64,000 nucleotides of DNA from Exiguobacterium sp. s193 (GTDB taxonomy: Bacteria > Bacillota > Bacilli > Exiguobacteriales > Exiguobacteriaceae), in contig NZ_JACSMR010000006.1 in assembly GCF_018618755.1 (NCBI RefSeq), positions 98,422 through 162,421 on the forward strand. Direction: 5' to 3'. Position 1 is the first letter of the stretch, and each line of letters starts with the position of its first letter. Shown piece after piece: positions 17,533 to 25,883 of the stretch. The notes beneath the pieces were generated by a model. That model saw only the letters and a list, made by a program, of their open reading frames with translations, had not been told where the DNA came from and did not search any database. A program made the position numbers and the translations under genes.

Positions 17533-18231
17533 TCAGACTCCTTCTACGATGTGCTTGATTTGTTGTTCAACAGTAGCGACGAGTTCCTTTTGAGTCATCG
17601 TCGCGGGGTCGATGGAAGGAAGAATCGTCACATCAACAGTGGCCGGTCGAATTCGTCCGGTCTCTTCCATGACACGGTAGCTTCCTGAAATGGCAATCGG
17701 AACGACACGTGCACCACTAGATGTTGCTAGGGTGAAGCTCCCTGCTTTGAACTCGGCAATCGGTCCGCCTTTCGACCGGGTACCTTCCGGGAAGATGATC
17801 ATCGATTGACCGTCTTTGATGGTTTCGACACCGGCACGAATCGCTTTTAAGGATTGCCGTCGATCTTTTCGGTCAATCATGACACAGCCCATTAAATTCA
17901 TCCAGACATTGACGATCGGAATTTTATTGACTTCGATTTTCGAAATAAAAGCTTTTGGTTTGTCGATATGCCCAAGCAAAATCGGAATATCAAAATTCCC
18001 TTGGTGGTTGGCAATGAAGACGACTGGTTGATCAGATGGAATATTTTCTTCACCTGTCAGGCGGACTTTCACTCCTGCTAAGCGAAGGAGGGAGTTCGCC
18101 CATGCGTGCGCTACTTTTTGGGTATAGGCATAGCGTGCTGTATGCGTCCGACGTTTTGCCCCGGGCAAAAATGGTAATGTAAGAGGTAACACTAGTCCAA
18201 AGTGAATGAACCAGATAATCGTGCGTAACAT
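17533..18231 (-). CDS. plsC: 1-acyl-sn-glycerol-3-phosphate acyltransferase
   Basis: It converts lysophosphatidate to phosphatidate at the cytoplasmic membrane. The catalytic HX4D is seen in ANHQGNFDIP, the substrate site in FPEGTRSKGG, and a hydrophobic N-terminal anchor at residues 3-25. The length of 232 residues is normal. ATG 18231 has AAAAAGGAG about 12 bases upstream. It is the first gene of an operon with the YfmR-type ATPase. Confidence 0.92.
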   Translation of the reverse strand: MLRTIIWFIHFGLVLPLTLPFLPGAKRRTHTARYAYTQKVAHAWANSLLRLAGVKVRLTGEENIPSDQPVVFIANHQGNFDIPILLGHIDKPKAFISKIEVNKIPIVNVWMNLMGCVMIDRKDRRQSLKAIRAGVETIKDGQSMIIFPEGTRSKGGPIAEFKAGSFTLATSSGARVVPIAISGSYRVMEETGRIRPATVDVTILPSIDPATMTQKELVATVEQQIKHIVEGV

Positions 18232-18271
18232 GATGACATCAAACTCCTTTTTAACGGTATATTATGATTGT

Positions 18272-18305
18272 ACAAAAAAAGACCAGGTATCGCACCCGGT
18301 CTTCA
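18272..18305 (-). terminator. Terminator after the 85-aa gene
   Basis: The minus strand has AAGACCGGGT, a short loop, then ACCTGGTCTT with TTTTTTT following. It ends the small-gene operon before plsC. Confidence 0.85.
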
Positions 18306-18308
18306 TGA

Positions 18309-18566
18309 TTATTCCCAGTAACGAGGCTCGGATTCCTCTTCGCTCTCGCCGAGTTCGAATGTCAGGCGTCTCGTCGTCGGATCAATCGAAAAAGAAGCAT
18401 TCGTATTATCGATTTGCTTGATTTCCATCGTTTCTTCATCAAGGATTAGCGTCAAGCGGACCTTATCTTCATGATCGACGAGCAGGACACCATCTTCTTT
18501 CAGCCACAAGTCGATGACTGGTGAATAACGAAGGGTCCAACCGTTTGCTAATGGTATTTCATTCAT
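18309..18566 (-). CDS. Hypothetical protein, 85 aa
   Basis: Not recognised. It is a small soluble protein of alternating beta-type residues (NGWTLRYSPVIDLWLKEDGV) with an acidic tail (GESEEESEPRYWE). ATG 18566 follows TAGGAGG. It lies 39 bases after the small membrane protein gene and before a terminator; probably one operon. Confidence 0.65.
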   Translation of the reverse strand: MNEIPLANGWTLRYSPVIDLWLKEDGVLLVDHEDKVRLTLILDEETMEIKQIDNTNASFSIDPTTRRLTFELGESEEESEPRYWE

Positions 18567-18605
18567 AATGGATCGGTTCCTCCTAAAATCATTGAATCAT
18601 GTTCT

Positions 18606-18911
18606 TTATTTATCATGCTGTTCTGCACTGGATAATGCAAGTGGCGCGATTGTCTCTTGTTGATCGTAAGACAGATGATAAGACTGCTCACGCTTTTGCA
18701 TACGGTCAAGTTGTTTTTTGACACGACGGTCTTGCACGTATTCATGGTAGGCATGATAGCTTGTACGGAGCAACTGTCTGAACGAAGAGAGAGACAGACA
18801 AATCGATAGCGTAAAGACAAAAATCCCGATCGAATCGGTATAATAACCAGAGGTGAAACTAAGGTATGTACTAATGAGACCTGCAAGCGTCGTAAATAAG
18901 TAAAAAGACAA
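18606..18911 (-). CDS. Small membrane protein, 101 aa
   Basis: Two hydrophobic segments (about residues 4-21 and 26-44) are followed by a basic, helical cytoplasmic tail (RRVKKQLDRMQKREQSYHLS). The start is TTG 18911 with AAGGAGGAA 6 bases upstream; the overlapping frame at 18563-18928 lacks a comparable site and is a shadow. No family is recognised. Confidence 0.6.
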   Translation of the reverse strand: MSFYLFTTLAGLISTYLSFTSGYYTDSIGIFVFTLSICLSLSSFRQLLRTSYHAYHEYVQDRRVKKQLDRMQKREQSYHLSYDQQETIAPLALSSAEQHDK

Positions 18912-19013
18912 GTAACTTCCTCCTTCATGTCGCGATGCTCATTGCATATATTAAGACAATTCGCTAAGAAGATCGGATTTCCTTTGTTGCCCAGTAAATC
19001 TTCGGAAACAAAT

Positions 19014-19043
19014 AAAAAAATCTACACGGAGGGTGTAGATTTT
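19014..19043 (-). terminator. Terminator after the 55-aa peptide gene
   Basis: AAAATCTACAC and GTGTAGATTTT form a stem followed on the minus strand by TTTTTTTATTTG. It overlaps the stop codon of the small gene, which supports that gene being transcribed. Confidence 0.8.
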
Positions 19044-19209
19044 AAGGTGTATCGATTTGTTGAAGCGCAGGTGTCTTCGGTGAGAGGTCAGTACTGTTCG
19101 ATCCTTCAGCGAAAACGATTCCGATTGTTGCGAGAAATGCGAAAAAAGCGAATACCAATGTTTTTGTAAAGCGTCTTGCGAAAGACCGCGATTGAATGTT
19201 ATGAAACAT
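19042..19209 (-). CDS. Small exported or single-pass membrane peptide, 55 aa
   Basis: A short frame with a good ribosome site (GGGGGAA, 6 bases before ATG 19209). It has a basic N-terminus (MFHNIQSRSFARRFTK), a hydrophobic core (TLVFAFFAFLATIGIVFA) and a short polar tail (EGSNSTDLSPKTPALQQIDT, then P). This is either a signal peptide cut near VFA-EG or a signal anchor with an external tail. A -10-like TATGAT lies about 50 bases upstream and a terminator overlaps the end, so it is a monocistronic gene. No homologue is recognised. Confidence 0.6.
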   Translation of the reverse strand: MFHNIQSRSFARRFTKTLVFAFFAFLATIGIVFAEGSNSTDLSPKTPALQQIDTP

Positions 19210-19445
19210 GTTTTTCCCCCATATTTACCAAAACTAAACCTTCTTTTTCCTATTCTCTTATCATATCTGTTTTATTCGAAAAAATCATTTAAATCAGATT
19301 CGTTCACAAAAATGTCACAAATGTGTCGTTTCATTTGATGACAGGGATAGGCTGAAAAAGAGTATAGTATTGTAGGTGATGAAAAGAACTGACGGTTATC
19401 TGAGTGAATCAGCTTAACCAAGTTAATGAAAGGAGATGACCATAA

Positions 19446-20300
19446 ATGGCACTACGCGCAGGACAGGTTGTCACATTAAAAGTAGAACGGGAAGCAGATT
19501 TTGGTGTCTTTTTAAGTGATGGTACGGAGGATATCTTACTTCATAAAAATGAACAGACAAAACCGCTTACATTAGAAGAAGAAGTGGAAGTGTTTCTTTA
19601 TCAGGACAATGAAGGGCGTCTCGCCTCGTCGATGACGATTCCGGAAGCGTCATTTGAAGATTACGTCAAAGCACCGATTAACGGAACGCGTTACAATACG
19701 GGTGTTTTTGCGAACATCGGAATTCAAAAGGATGTCCTCGTCTCACTGGACGATCTCCCACAACGCCGGACGTTTTGGCCGGAAGAAGGAGACGAACTGT
19801 ACATTCGTTTGAAACATGATCAAAAATTACGATTGCTCGGCGATCCGGCACCGTATGCGTATTTCAATCTCAAAGCGAAACCAGCACCGGAAGAGTGGAA
19901 TAACATGGACGTCGAAGGACTTGTTTTCGCCCAGCGTGATCCGGGTGTTAATGTTTGGGTCAATGATCAAACGATTGGTTTTCTCCATGAACAAGAGATG
20001 GAACGGTGGCCGCGTCTCGGAGAAGTTATGAAATTACGGGTGACAAATGTGAAGCCAGATGGTACAGTATTACTTTCAGCAAGACCACGTGCTCACGAGG
20101 CAATCGACATCGATGCGGATTTAATCCTGAACCACCTACTTGAACATGGCGGTCAGATGGCGTATGGTGATAAGACACCTCCTGAGACGATTGATGAGGT
20201 ATTCGGCCTAAGTAAGGCTGCCTTCAAACGTGCTCTAGGTCGATTGTTGAAAGATAAAAAAATAGAAAAACATGAAACGGGTATTCGGCTAACGAAATAA
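19446..20300 (+). CDS. cvfB: CvfB/YitL-type S1 RNA-binding protein
   Basis: A 284-residue protein with S1-like OB folds in tandem (first MALRAGQVVTLKVEREADFG, a later one around VEGLVFAQRDPGVNVWVNDQ) and a C-terminal winged helix (PPETIDEVFGLSKAAFKRAL). This is the plan of CvfB, first described as a staphylococcal virulence regulator, which binds RNA; B. subtilis YitL is the orthologue. ATG 19446 follows AAAGGAG. No terminator hairpin is obvious right after the stop; a structured non-coding stretch follows. Confidence 0.87.
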   Translation: MALRAGQVVTLKVEREADFGVFLSDGTEDILLHKNEQTKPLTLEEEVEVFLYQDNEGRLASSMTIPEASFEDYVKAPINGTRYNTGVFANIGIQKDVLVSLDDLPQRRTFWPEEGDELYIRLKHDQKLRLLGDPAPYAYFNLKAKPAPEEWNNMDVEGLVFAQRDPGVNVWVNDQTIGFLHEQEMERWPRLGEVMKLRVTNVKPDGTVLLSARPRAHEAIDIDADLILNHLLEHGGQMAYGDKTPPETIDEVFGLSKAAFKRALGRLLKDKKIEKHETGIRLTK

Positions 20301-20333
20301 TTTAGCCAACTGAACCTACGTTTCGAATAAATA

Positions 20334-20505
20334 GTTAGGAATTCATCATTTTGGTGGTTGCGGCTGGTTTTAACCGGCGACCATTTCCAAATAAAACCCC
20401 ATCACTAGTGGGGGCAAGCGGCGCGATTCAAAGCGTTGAACGGTCCGGGCATCATGCCTTTCCCTCGCCCTTATGGCAACGATTATGATGGTGACTTCCC
20501 TAAAC
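20334..20505 (+). ncRNA. Candidate structured RNA between cvfB and cshA
   Basis: This 172-base stretch has no ORF but can close on itself: GTTAGG pairs with CCTAAAC (one bulge) and CATCAT (20344-20349) with ATGATG (20485-20490). Inside are a stem-loop at 20355-20383 (TGGTTGCGGCTGGTT pairing with AACCGGCGACCA), a CCCC/GGGG hairpin at 20397-20414 and a small GGCAT/ATGCC hairpin. It is GC-richer than typical spacers here. It matches no riboswitch core that I could recall. It could be a 3' UTR, an independent small RNA, or a leader element. Confidence 0.35.
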
Positions 20506-20549
20506 ATTATTATCAGTAGAAATAGCCTCTATCTTTAAGGACGGGCTTC

Positions 20550-20558
20550 TGCTATAAT
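20550..20558 (+). promoter_or_regulatory. Extended -10 promoter of cshA
   Basis: TGCTATAAT is a perfect extended -10 (TGnTATAAT). No good -35 is seen at 17 bases, which is common for extended -10 promoters. It implies a 5' UTR of about 70 bases. Confidence 0.6.
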
Positions 20559-20584
20559 AGGTAGTCGATTGTATTCGTTACGGT

Positions 20585-20612
20585 AGCGTCTGTTTAGTGG
20601 CAGACGCTTTTC
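20585..20612 (+). promoter_or_regulatory. Terminator-like hairpin in cshA 5' UTR
   Basis: AGCGTCTG and CAGACGCT form a perfect 8-bp stem with an 8-base loop followed by TTTTC. It lies between the -10 element and the ribosome site AAAGGAGAG, so it may attenuate cshA or respond to temperature. Confidence 0.5.
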
Positions 20613-20637
20613 ATATGACAAAGGAGAGTATTTAGCA

Positions 20638-22224
20638 TTGACAACATTTCGTGAATTAAATCTTAGTGAGGCACTTATCAAAGGTGTCCTAAAAATGGGC
20701 TTTGAAGAAGCAACTCCAATCCAAGCAGAAACAATTCCAGTCGGTCTTAGCGGCGTTGACTTAATCGGTCAAGCACAAACAGGTACTGGTAAAACAGCAG
20801 CATTCGGTATTCCGACGATTGAGCGTCTTGACGCAAAATCGCGCCATATCCAAGCGTTGATCCTCGCACCGACTCGTGAACTTGCGATTCAAGTAGCAGA
20901 AGAATTGAACCGCATTGGTGAAATGAAACGCGTTCATGCATTGCCAGTATACGGTGGTCAGCAAATCGACCGTCAGATTCGTGCGCTTCGTAAGAACCCA
21001 CAAATCGTCGTTGCGACACCTGGTCGTCTAATGGACCACATGAACCGTAAAACATTAAACCTTGACCACGTTCAAACCGTCATCTTGGATGAAGCAGATG
21101 AAATGTTGAACATGGGCTTCGTGGAAGATATCGAAAAAATCTTAGGTACACTTCCGCCAACTCGTCAAACACTCTTGTTCTCTGCAACGATGCCACCGCA
21201 GATTCGTAAAATCGCGGATCGTTTCATGACAACACCAACACACATCAAAGTAAAAGCAAAAGAAATGACAGTCGAAAACATCGACCAATCATTCATCGAA
21301 CTAAAAGAAAGCCAAAAATTCGATGTGCTTTGCCGCTTGATTGATACAGATTCTCCAGAACTTTCAATCATCTTTGGTCGTACGAAAAAACGTGTTGACG
21401 AAATGACGGAAGGACTTATCCAACGTGGATACACGGCGGACGGATTACACGGTGACTTAACACAAGCGAAACGTGACCAAGTCATTCGTCGCTTCAAAAA
21501 AGGAACAATCGATATCCTTGTTGCGACAGACGTTGCAGCACGTGGACTTGATATTTCTGGTGTTACACACGTTTACAACTTTGATGTACCACAAGATCCA
21601 GAGAGCTACGTTCACCGTATCGGTCGTACGGGACGTGCTGGTAAAACAGGATCAGCAATCACGTTCGTTACACCACGTGAATTTGGTCAAATCAAAACAA
21701 TCGAACGCGTAACAAACAAAAAAATGTCACGTCGCCATGCACCGACGCTTGACGAAATCTTGGAAGGCAACTTGAAGCTTGCTGCACAAGAACTCATCAA
21801 ACGTGTAGAAGCGAAAAACTCACAAGAGTATACAACACTCGCTCAAGAACTTCTTGAAGAGTATGAAGCAGTTGAATTAATCGCAGCAGCGCTTAAAGGA
21901 TTAACGAAAGAGCCGGACGCGACTCCAGTTCAAATTTCGTCAATCGAACCAATCCGTGTCAAACGTTTTGGTAGCAATGGTGGCGGTGGTAACCGTCGTC
22001 CTTACGGCAATAAAGGTGGATCAGGTTCTGGTTCTTCTAACCGTGGTGGCGGATACCGTGGCAGCAACCCACGTGGTGGGGAGCGCCGTGAAGGCGGTCG
22101 TCCTTCTGAAGGTAACCGTAGCTCATCTTCTTCAGATCGCCGTGAAGGTGGATACGCTGGTCGTAGCAACCGTAGCGAAAGTGATCGTAACCGTGGCGGA
22201 CGTAAACCACGTTTTGAAAAGTAA
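20638..22224 (+). CDS. cshA: DEAD-box RNA helicase CshA
   Basis: A 528-residue helicase linked to cold growth and the RNA degradosome. Motifs: Q motif ([13 protein letters not shown]), [39 protein letters not shown]. The C-terminal ~90 residues are Gly/Arg/Ser-rich ([20 protein letters not shown]), as in CshA. The start is TTG 20638 with AAAGGAG 11 bases upstream; the protein then reads [17 protein letters not shown], matching family N-termini. It is monocistronic and ends in a strong terminator. Confidence 0.94.
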   Translation: MTTFRELNLSEALIKGVLKMGFEEATPIQAETIPVGLSGVDLIGQAQTGTGKTAAFGIPTIERLDAKSRHIQALILAPTRELAIQVAEELNRIGEMKRVHALPVYGGQQIDRQIRALRKNPQIVVATPGRLMDHMNRKTLNLDHVQTVILDEADEMLNMGFVEDIEKILGTLPPTRQTLLFSATMPPQIRKIADRFMTTPTHIKVKAKEMTVENIDQSFIELKESQKFDVLCRLIDTDSPELSIIFGRTKKRVDEMTEGLIQRGYTADGLHGDLTQAKRDQVIRRFKKGTIDILVATDVAARGLDISGVTHVYNFDVPQDPESYVHRIGRTGRAGKTGSAITFVTPREFGQIKTIERVTNKKMSRRHAPTLDEILEGNLKLAAQELIKRVEAKNSQEYTTLAQELLEEYEAVELIAAALKGLTKEPDATPVQISSIEPIRVKRFGSNGGGGNRRPYGNKGGSGSGSSNRGGGYRGSNPRGGERREGGRPSEGNRSSSSSDRREGGYAGRSNRSESDRNRGGRKPRFEK

Positions 22225-22230
22225 GAAGTT

Positions 22231-22266
22231 GGAACCGATTTGTCACAGACAAGTCGGTTCTTTTTT
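22231..22266 (+). terminator. Terminator after cshA
   Basis: GAACCGATTTGTC and GACAAGTCGGTTC form a stem followed by TTTTTT. Confidence 0.88.
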
Positions 22267-22321
22267 ATGAACTGCCATGATAAAATGAGCAATGAAAGAT
22301 ATAGAGAGGGCTGAATCGTTC

Positions 22322-22588
22322 GTGTATACCATTTATGCAGTAGCATTCGTTTGTCTGATCGGATTGCTCATCGCGACGAAGAAAATTAGTGAGCAAACGA
22401 CAAAAGGACACTTTCGTTATATCCCTTTAGCGACGTTATTGTTCGGCGGGATTATCTTTCTCGTCTTGGCGATTGGTAAGGGTGGTGCGACGGGCATTCA
22501 ATATGGTGTTCTGAGCATCGTCTACTTGACGGCGACGTTTGGGGTCTATTTGTACATTGCGTTAAGAAAAGATACGACGTTATTTTAA
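22322..22588 (+). CDS. Small three-segment membrane protein, 88 aa
   Basis: Three hydrophobic segments (about residues 2-18, 35-53 and 62-80 counted from GTG 22322) with a short basic tail (ALRKDTTLF). The upstream ATG 22292 has no ribosome site; GTG 22322 has GAGAGGG 11 bases before it. Family not recognised. It is flanked by terminators on both sides and looks like a single-gene unit. Confidence 0.6.
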   Translation: MYTIYAVAFVCLIGLLIATKKISEQTTKGHFRYIPLATLLFGGIIFLVLAIGKGGATGIQYGVLSIVYLTATFGVYLYIALRKDTTLF

Positions 22589-22590
22589 AG

Positions 22591-22625
22591 AAAGGACCTC
22601 TCTGATTACAGGGAGGTCCTTTTTT
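22591..22625 (+). terminator. Terminator after small membrane protein gene
   Basis: AGGACCTCTCT and GGGAGGTCCT form a stem followed by TTTTTT. Confidence 0.88.
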
Positions 22626-22659
22626 GATAAGATGGAACAAGAGAACAGGGGGGAGAAGA

Positions 22660-23850
22660 ATGGATGCGTTAGAAGTCATTGTTCATCCCGAACAGATTGA
22701 GGCGTGGTTCCAACCAATTGTTGGAGCAGCTCCTTTTAAAGTGGAAGGGTATGAAATCCAATCTCATTTTCGCGGCGAGCCGCTGAAACCATTTTTTCAA
22801 GAAGATGATGTACCAATCGAGTATCAGTTAGAAGTCATGAGTCATGTCATTCGTCATGCCTTTCAAAAAGTACCGGCAGATGCTCATTCGTTTGTCTTAA
22901 TCCGTTGTCGTCCTGCCTGGTTGTTCGAAAACGGGGGCGAAGACTTTTTGAACATCTTACGGGACGCGCAAATCGATTTTCCGGAAGACCGGTTATATAT
23001 CACACTAACCGATGTCCAAGTGGATGATTTTGATCGACTCGGACGGATCGTCGCATACTATCAAAATTCAGGTTTAAAAGTTGCACTTGATCGTGCGGAA
23101 GCGACGAGCTTAGAACGGGTTTTTGCCATGTCGCCGGACATGCTGATTGTCGATTTATCCTCGATGATTGAAAAAAAGACCGTCTCAGCAAGCTATCCAC
23201 ACCTATTACAAACAATGGAACACTTATGTGATCAGCTCGGAGCCCCGCTTCTTTACAAAAATATCAGCCATCTCGGTCAACTTCGGTATGCTTGGCAACA
23301 TGGTGGACGCTATTATATGGGAACGCTACTCGGTGAAACGACACCTGACTGGGTGACAACATGCCCTGGCATGGAAATATTATTACACGAAGTGCCGATG
23401 TTCTACAAATACGACCGGGAACAAATGAATCGGTTATTCCAGCTCGAGCAAGACTGGACGGTCCGGTTTAATGAATATTGTCAGTCGTTAAAAGCAGATG
23501 AGCCACTGGATGATTGGTTGATGCGGCTCGCCCGAAAGATGGAGCCGGAATTCATTCGTTTCTACATTACGGATGCGAACGGGTTTCAAAAATCATCAAA
23601 CATTAGTAAAAAAAGTGGTGAATGGAAAACATACGCGTTCTATAAGGGATACAATTGGAGTTTTCGACCGTATTTCATTCGGACAACGGTCGCGATGGAA
23701 CGACGGAACACGGGCTATTTGTCTGACCGGTACGTCGATTTTAGTTCAAGTGAACAAACGCGAACGTTCAGTATGCCGCTAAATAATGGGATGTTCTTAT
23801 TTGCTGATATTTCAGCAAGTTATTTATATCAAGAACGGTTAAGTGAATAA
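22660..23850 (+). CDS. YkuI-like degenerate EAL-domain protein
   Basis: A 396-residue protein with an EAL-fold N-terminal half (PIEYQLEVMSHVIRHAFQKV region) and a C-terminal PAS-like half (DANGFQKSSNISKKSGEWKT), the two-domain plan of B. subtilis YkuI. The catalytic EAL motif is replaced (EGYEIQS), the DDFG metal loop reads DRAEA, and the later LKID-type site reads LIVDLSS. It is therefore unlikely to hydrolyse c-di-GMP and may be a c-di-GMP or ligand sensor. ATG 22660 follows GGGGGGAG; the frame upstream overlaps the terminator. It is followed after 14 bases by map. Confidence 0.83.
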   Translation: MDALEVIVHPEQIEAWFQPIVGAAPFKVEGYEIQSHFRGEPLKPFFQEDDVPIEYQLEVMSHVIRHAFQKVPADAHSFVLIRCRPAWLFENGGEDFLNILRDAQIDFPEDRLYITLTDVQVDDFDRLGRIVAYYQNSGLKVALDRAEATSLERVFAMSPDMLIVDLSSMIEKKTVSASYPHLLQTMEHLCDQLGAPLLYKNISHLGQLRYAWQHGGRYYMGTLLGETTPDWVTTCPGMEILLHEVPMFYKYDREQMNRLFQLEQDWTVRFNEYCQSLKADEPLDDWLMRLARKMEPEFIRFYITDANGFQKSSNISKKSGEWKTYAFYKGYNWSFRPYFIRTTVAMERRNTGYLSDRYVDFSSSEQTRTFSMPLNNGMFLFADISASYLYQERLSE

Positions 23851-23864
23851 GGAGGAAATGAAAC

Positions 23865-24611
23865 ATGTTGGATTATAATTATGATGCACTACGTGAGATT
23901 GGGCGAATCGTCGCCATCGCACGCGATGAAATGGCAGATGCCGTCAAACCGGGGATTACGACGAAGGAACTAGATGACATCGGGGCACGCATCTTGAAGG
24001 AACACGGGGCGGAATCAGCACCAATCGTTATGTATGATTTCCCTGGAGCGACATGTATCAGTGTCAATGAAGTCGCAGCTCACGGGATTCCGGGTGCATA
24101 TGTCATTCAAGAAGGAGACATCGTCAACGTCGATGTCTCGGCAGTCAAAGACGGCTACTATTCAGATACAGGTAAAACGGTGATTGCGGGCGAAGCGAAG
24201 CGTCCTGAACATGTCCGACTGGTCGAAGTGTCCTTGTCGGCCCTTGAAAAAGGACTTGAAAAAGTCAAAGCTGGTACGAAAGTCAATCAAATCGGGAAAG
24301 CAATCTATGCGGAAACACGCAAAAATGGCTTTACGGTCATTCGGAATTTAGCCGGTCACGGATTAGGAAAAACGTTGCACGGTGAACCAGAATCGATTTC
24401 GAATTATTTCAACCGGGAAGAAAATGATTTGTTGAAAGAAGGACAAGTCATCGCAGTTGAAACGTTTATTTCGACGAGCGACGAATTTTGTATGGAAGAT
24501 GAAAAGGATGGCTGGACACTGTATACACCAAACAAAAGTCTGGTCTCGCAGTTCGAACATAGTGTCGTCGTCTTGAAGGATGGATACGAAATCTTGACGA
24601 AGGCAGACTAA
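23865..24611 (+). CDS. map: Type I methionyl aminopeptidase
   Basis: It removes the initiator Met from nascent proteins. The five metal ligands are in place: two Asp in VNVDVSAVKDGYYSDTG, His in AGHGLG, Glu in VIAVETF and Glu in QFEHSVVV. The length (248) and lack of an N-terminal extension fit the second Bacillus-type copy (YflG/MapB) rather than the map found in the ribosomal-protein cluster. ATG 23865 follows AGGAGG. It is the second gene of a pair with the YkuI-like gene and ends in a terminator. Confidence 0.92.
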   Translation: MLDYNYDALREIGRIVAIARDEMADAVKPGITTKELDDIGARILKEHGAESAPIVMYDFPGATCISVNEVAAHGIPGAYVIQEGDIVNVDVSAVKDGYYSDTGKTVIAGEAKRPEHVRLVEVSLSALEKGLEKVKAGTKVNQIGKAIYAETRKNGFTVIRNLAGHGLGKTLHGEPESISNYFNREENDLLKEGQVIAVETFISTSDEFCMEDEKDGWTLYTPNKSLVSQFEHSVVVLKDGYEILTKAD

Positions 24612-24612
24612 A

Positions 24613-24646
24613 AAAAGCGTCGTTCCGTAAAGGGACGGCGCTTTTA
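24613..24646 (+). terminator. Terminator after map
   Basis: AAAAGCGTCGTTCC and GGGACGGCGCTTTT form an imperfect stem with a T-run. The remaining bases to the menC stop (24647-24812) show nothing convincing. Confidence 0.8.
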
Positions 24647-24812
24647 GAATGTAGACAAACTCTGGTTAAGCGTGAACATGCAATCCGTTCGTGCGTCCCT
24701 GTCTCGCCTCGTTTTCAAAGTGGCAACCGTCTGCATGCCGGGATTTGCCTCGCCCGAGGAAAGCAACGAAAAGGTAGAAGATTTTTTTGACAGATATGAC
24801 TTCTCCATGCCG

Positions 24813-25883
24813 TCAAAGAACGAGTTTAGACTGGGTAAGTCGTCCTAACCGCTCGAGTGAGACCTCGTGTTCAGCATATCGAATTTGACCGTTCTCAATC
24901 CGATAGTCAACTTCAAGGAGATCTTCGACGAAATAGTGATCGGTTCCAGCCATGTCAATCGGATAAGCAAGACCGGGTAACGTAGCAAACGCCAGCGTCT
25001 GGCGACGGCCGATGCCACTCTCAAACATTCCGCCGAGCCAATACGTCGCTTTTTCCCGAATCGTTAAGGCATTCGTCAATCCACCGACGCGTGCCGGCTT
25101 GATATTGATGATTTGACCTGCATGGAGTGAGTGCATTAAATCAGCGTCAGCCGCGGTTTCGATCGACTCGTCCAAACAAATTGGGGTTGAGAGGAGTGAC
25201 GCGGCATATTGATGCGTCAACCAATCATTTGCCCGGAATGGTTGCTCCATCATGAGTAATCCATACTGATCCCAGTCCTGTAAAAGGCGTATATCTGAAC
25301 GGGTGAAACTTCCGTTGGCATCAAACATTAAAGGCGCATCAGGGAATTGTTTTCGGACGTGCGCCAAGATGGAAGTGTCCGTCGGGGCTAGCTTTAGCTT
25401 GATGCGCTGAAAACCTTCCTGTAAGGCGTTTTCAACGGCGTGTGTTGTCTCGATTGCCCCGGCTCGACCAAGTGCCTTTCCACACGCGATAGCTTGTTTC
25501 TCGTCACCCCCGAGATACGTGGCAAGCGTTTGGTTACTTGCGTTGGCAAACAATTCATAGACAGCTCCGTCGAACATCGCTTTGGCCATCTGGTTTCCCT
25601 GAATCGGTTGGAAGCGTGTGGTGACTTCTGACGGATGATTGAGCGGTGCTTGAAGCAAGCGATAGAGGATGGGGGCCAAAGCATGAATCGAATCTTGTGT
25701 CTCCGCGGTATACCAAGGTGTCTCAAAGGCGACACCTTCCCCGTAGCCGATGTTGCCTTCTGTGTCCGTCAATCGAAGAATCGTCGTCCGGCGATCGCTT
25801 AAAGTAGTGAGTGCCGTTTTCATCGGCTGACGGAATCTTAATCGGACATCAAACAATTCTGCGCTTCGAAGTGTGATTGTCAT
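24813..25883 (-). CDS. menC: o-Succinylbenzoate synthase
   Basis: An enolase-superfamily enzyme that dehydrates SHCHC to o-succinylbenzoate in menaquinone synthesis. Visible: the KxK lysines in RIKLKLAPT, metal ligands Asp in MFDANGSF, Glu in EQPF and Asp in CLDESIE, and Lys in NIKPARVGGL. The length of 356 residues is close to the NSAR/OSBS subgroup, so N-acylamino acid racemase activity is possible as a side reaction. It overlaps menE by four bases (ATGA) and is last in the men cluster. Confidence 0.93.
   Translation of the reverse strand: MTITLRSAELFDVRLRFRQPMKTALTTLSDRRTTILRLTDTEGNIGYGEGVAFETPWYTAETQDSIHALAPILYRLLQAPLNHPSEVTTRFQPIQGNQMAKAMFDGAVYELFANASNQTLATYLGGDEKQAIACGKALGRAGAIETTHAVENALQEGFQRIKLKLAPTDTSILAHVRKQFPDAPLMFDANGSFTRSDIRLLQDWDQYGLLMMEQPFRANDWLTHQYAASLLSTPICLDESIETAADADLMHSLHAGQIINIKPARVGGLTNALTIREKATYWLGGMFESGIGRRQTLAFATLPGLAYPIDMAGTDHYFVEDLLEVDYRIENGQIRYAEHEVSLERLGRLTQSKLVL

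Noticed and set aside
18563..18928. 121-codon minus-strand frame overlapping the small membrane protein
   Set aside because: No good ribosome site, and the overlapping TTG frame has a perfect site and clear membrane segments.
18927..19169. 80-codon plus-strand frame opposite the 55-aa peptide gene
   Set aside because: It crosses the terminator stem and lacks a ribosome site; the minus-strand small gene fits better.
22002..22346. Minus-strand frames rich in Arg/Pro opposite the end of cshA
   Set aside because: They mirror the Gly/Arg repeat coding of cshA and have no supporting signals.
24678..24848. 57-codon plus-strand frame between map and menC (MQSVRASLSRLVFKVATVCM...)
   Set aside because: No ribosome site before the ATG, and its last part runs antisense through the menC 3' end.
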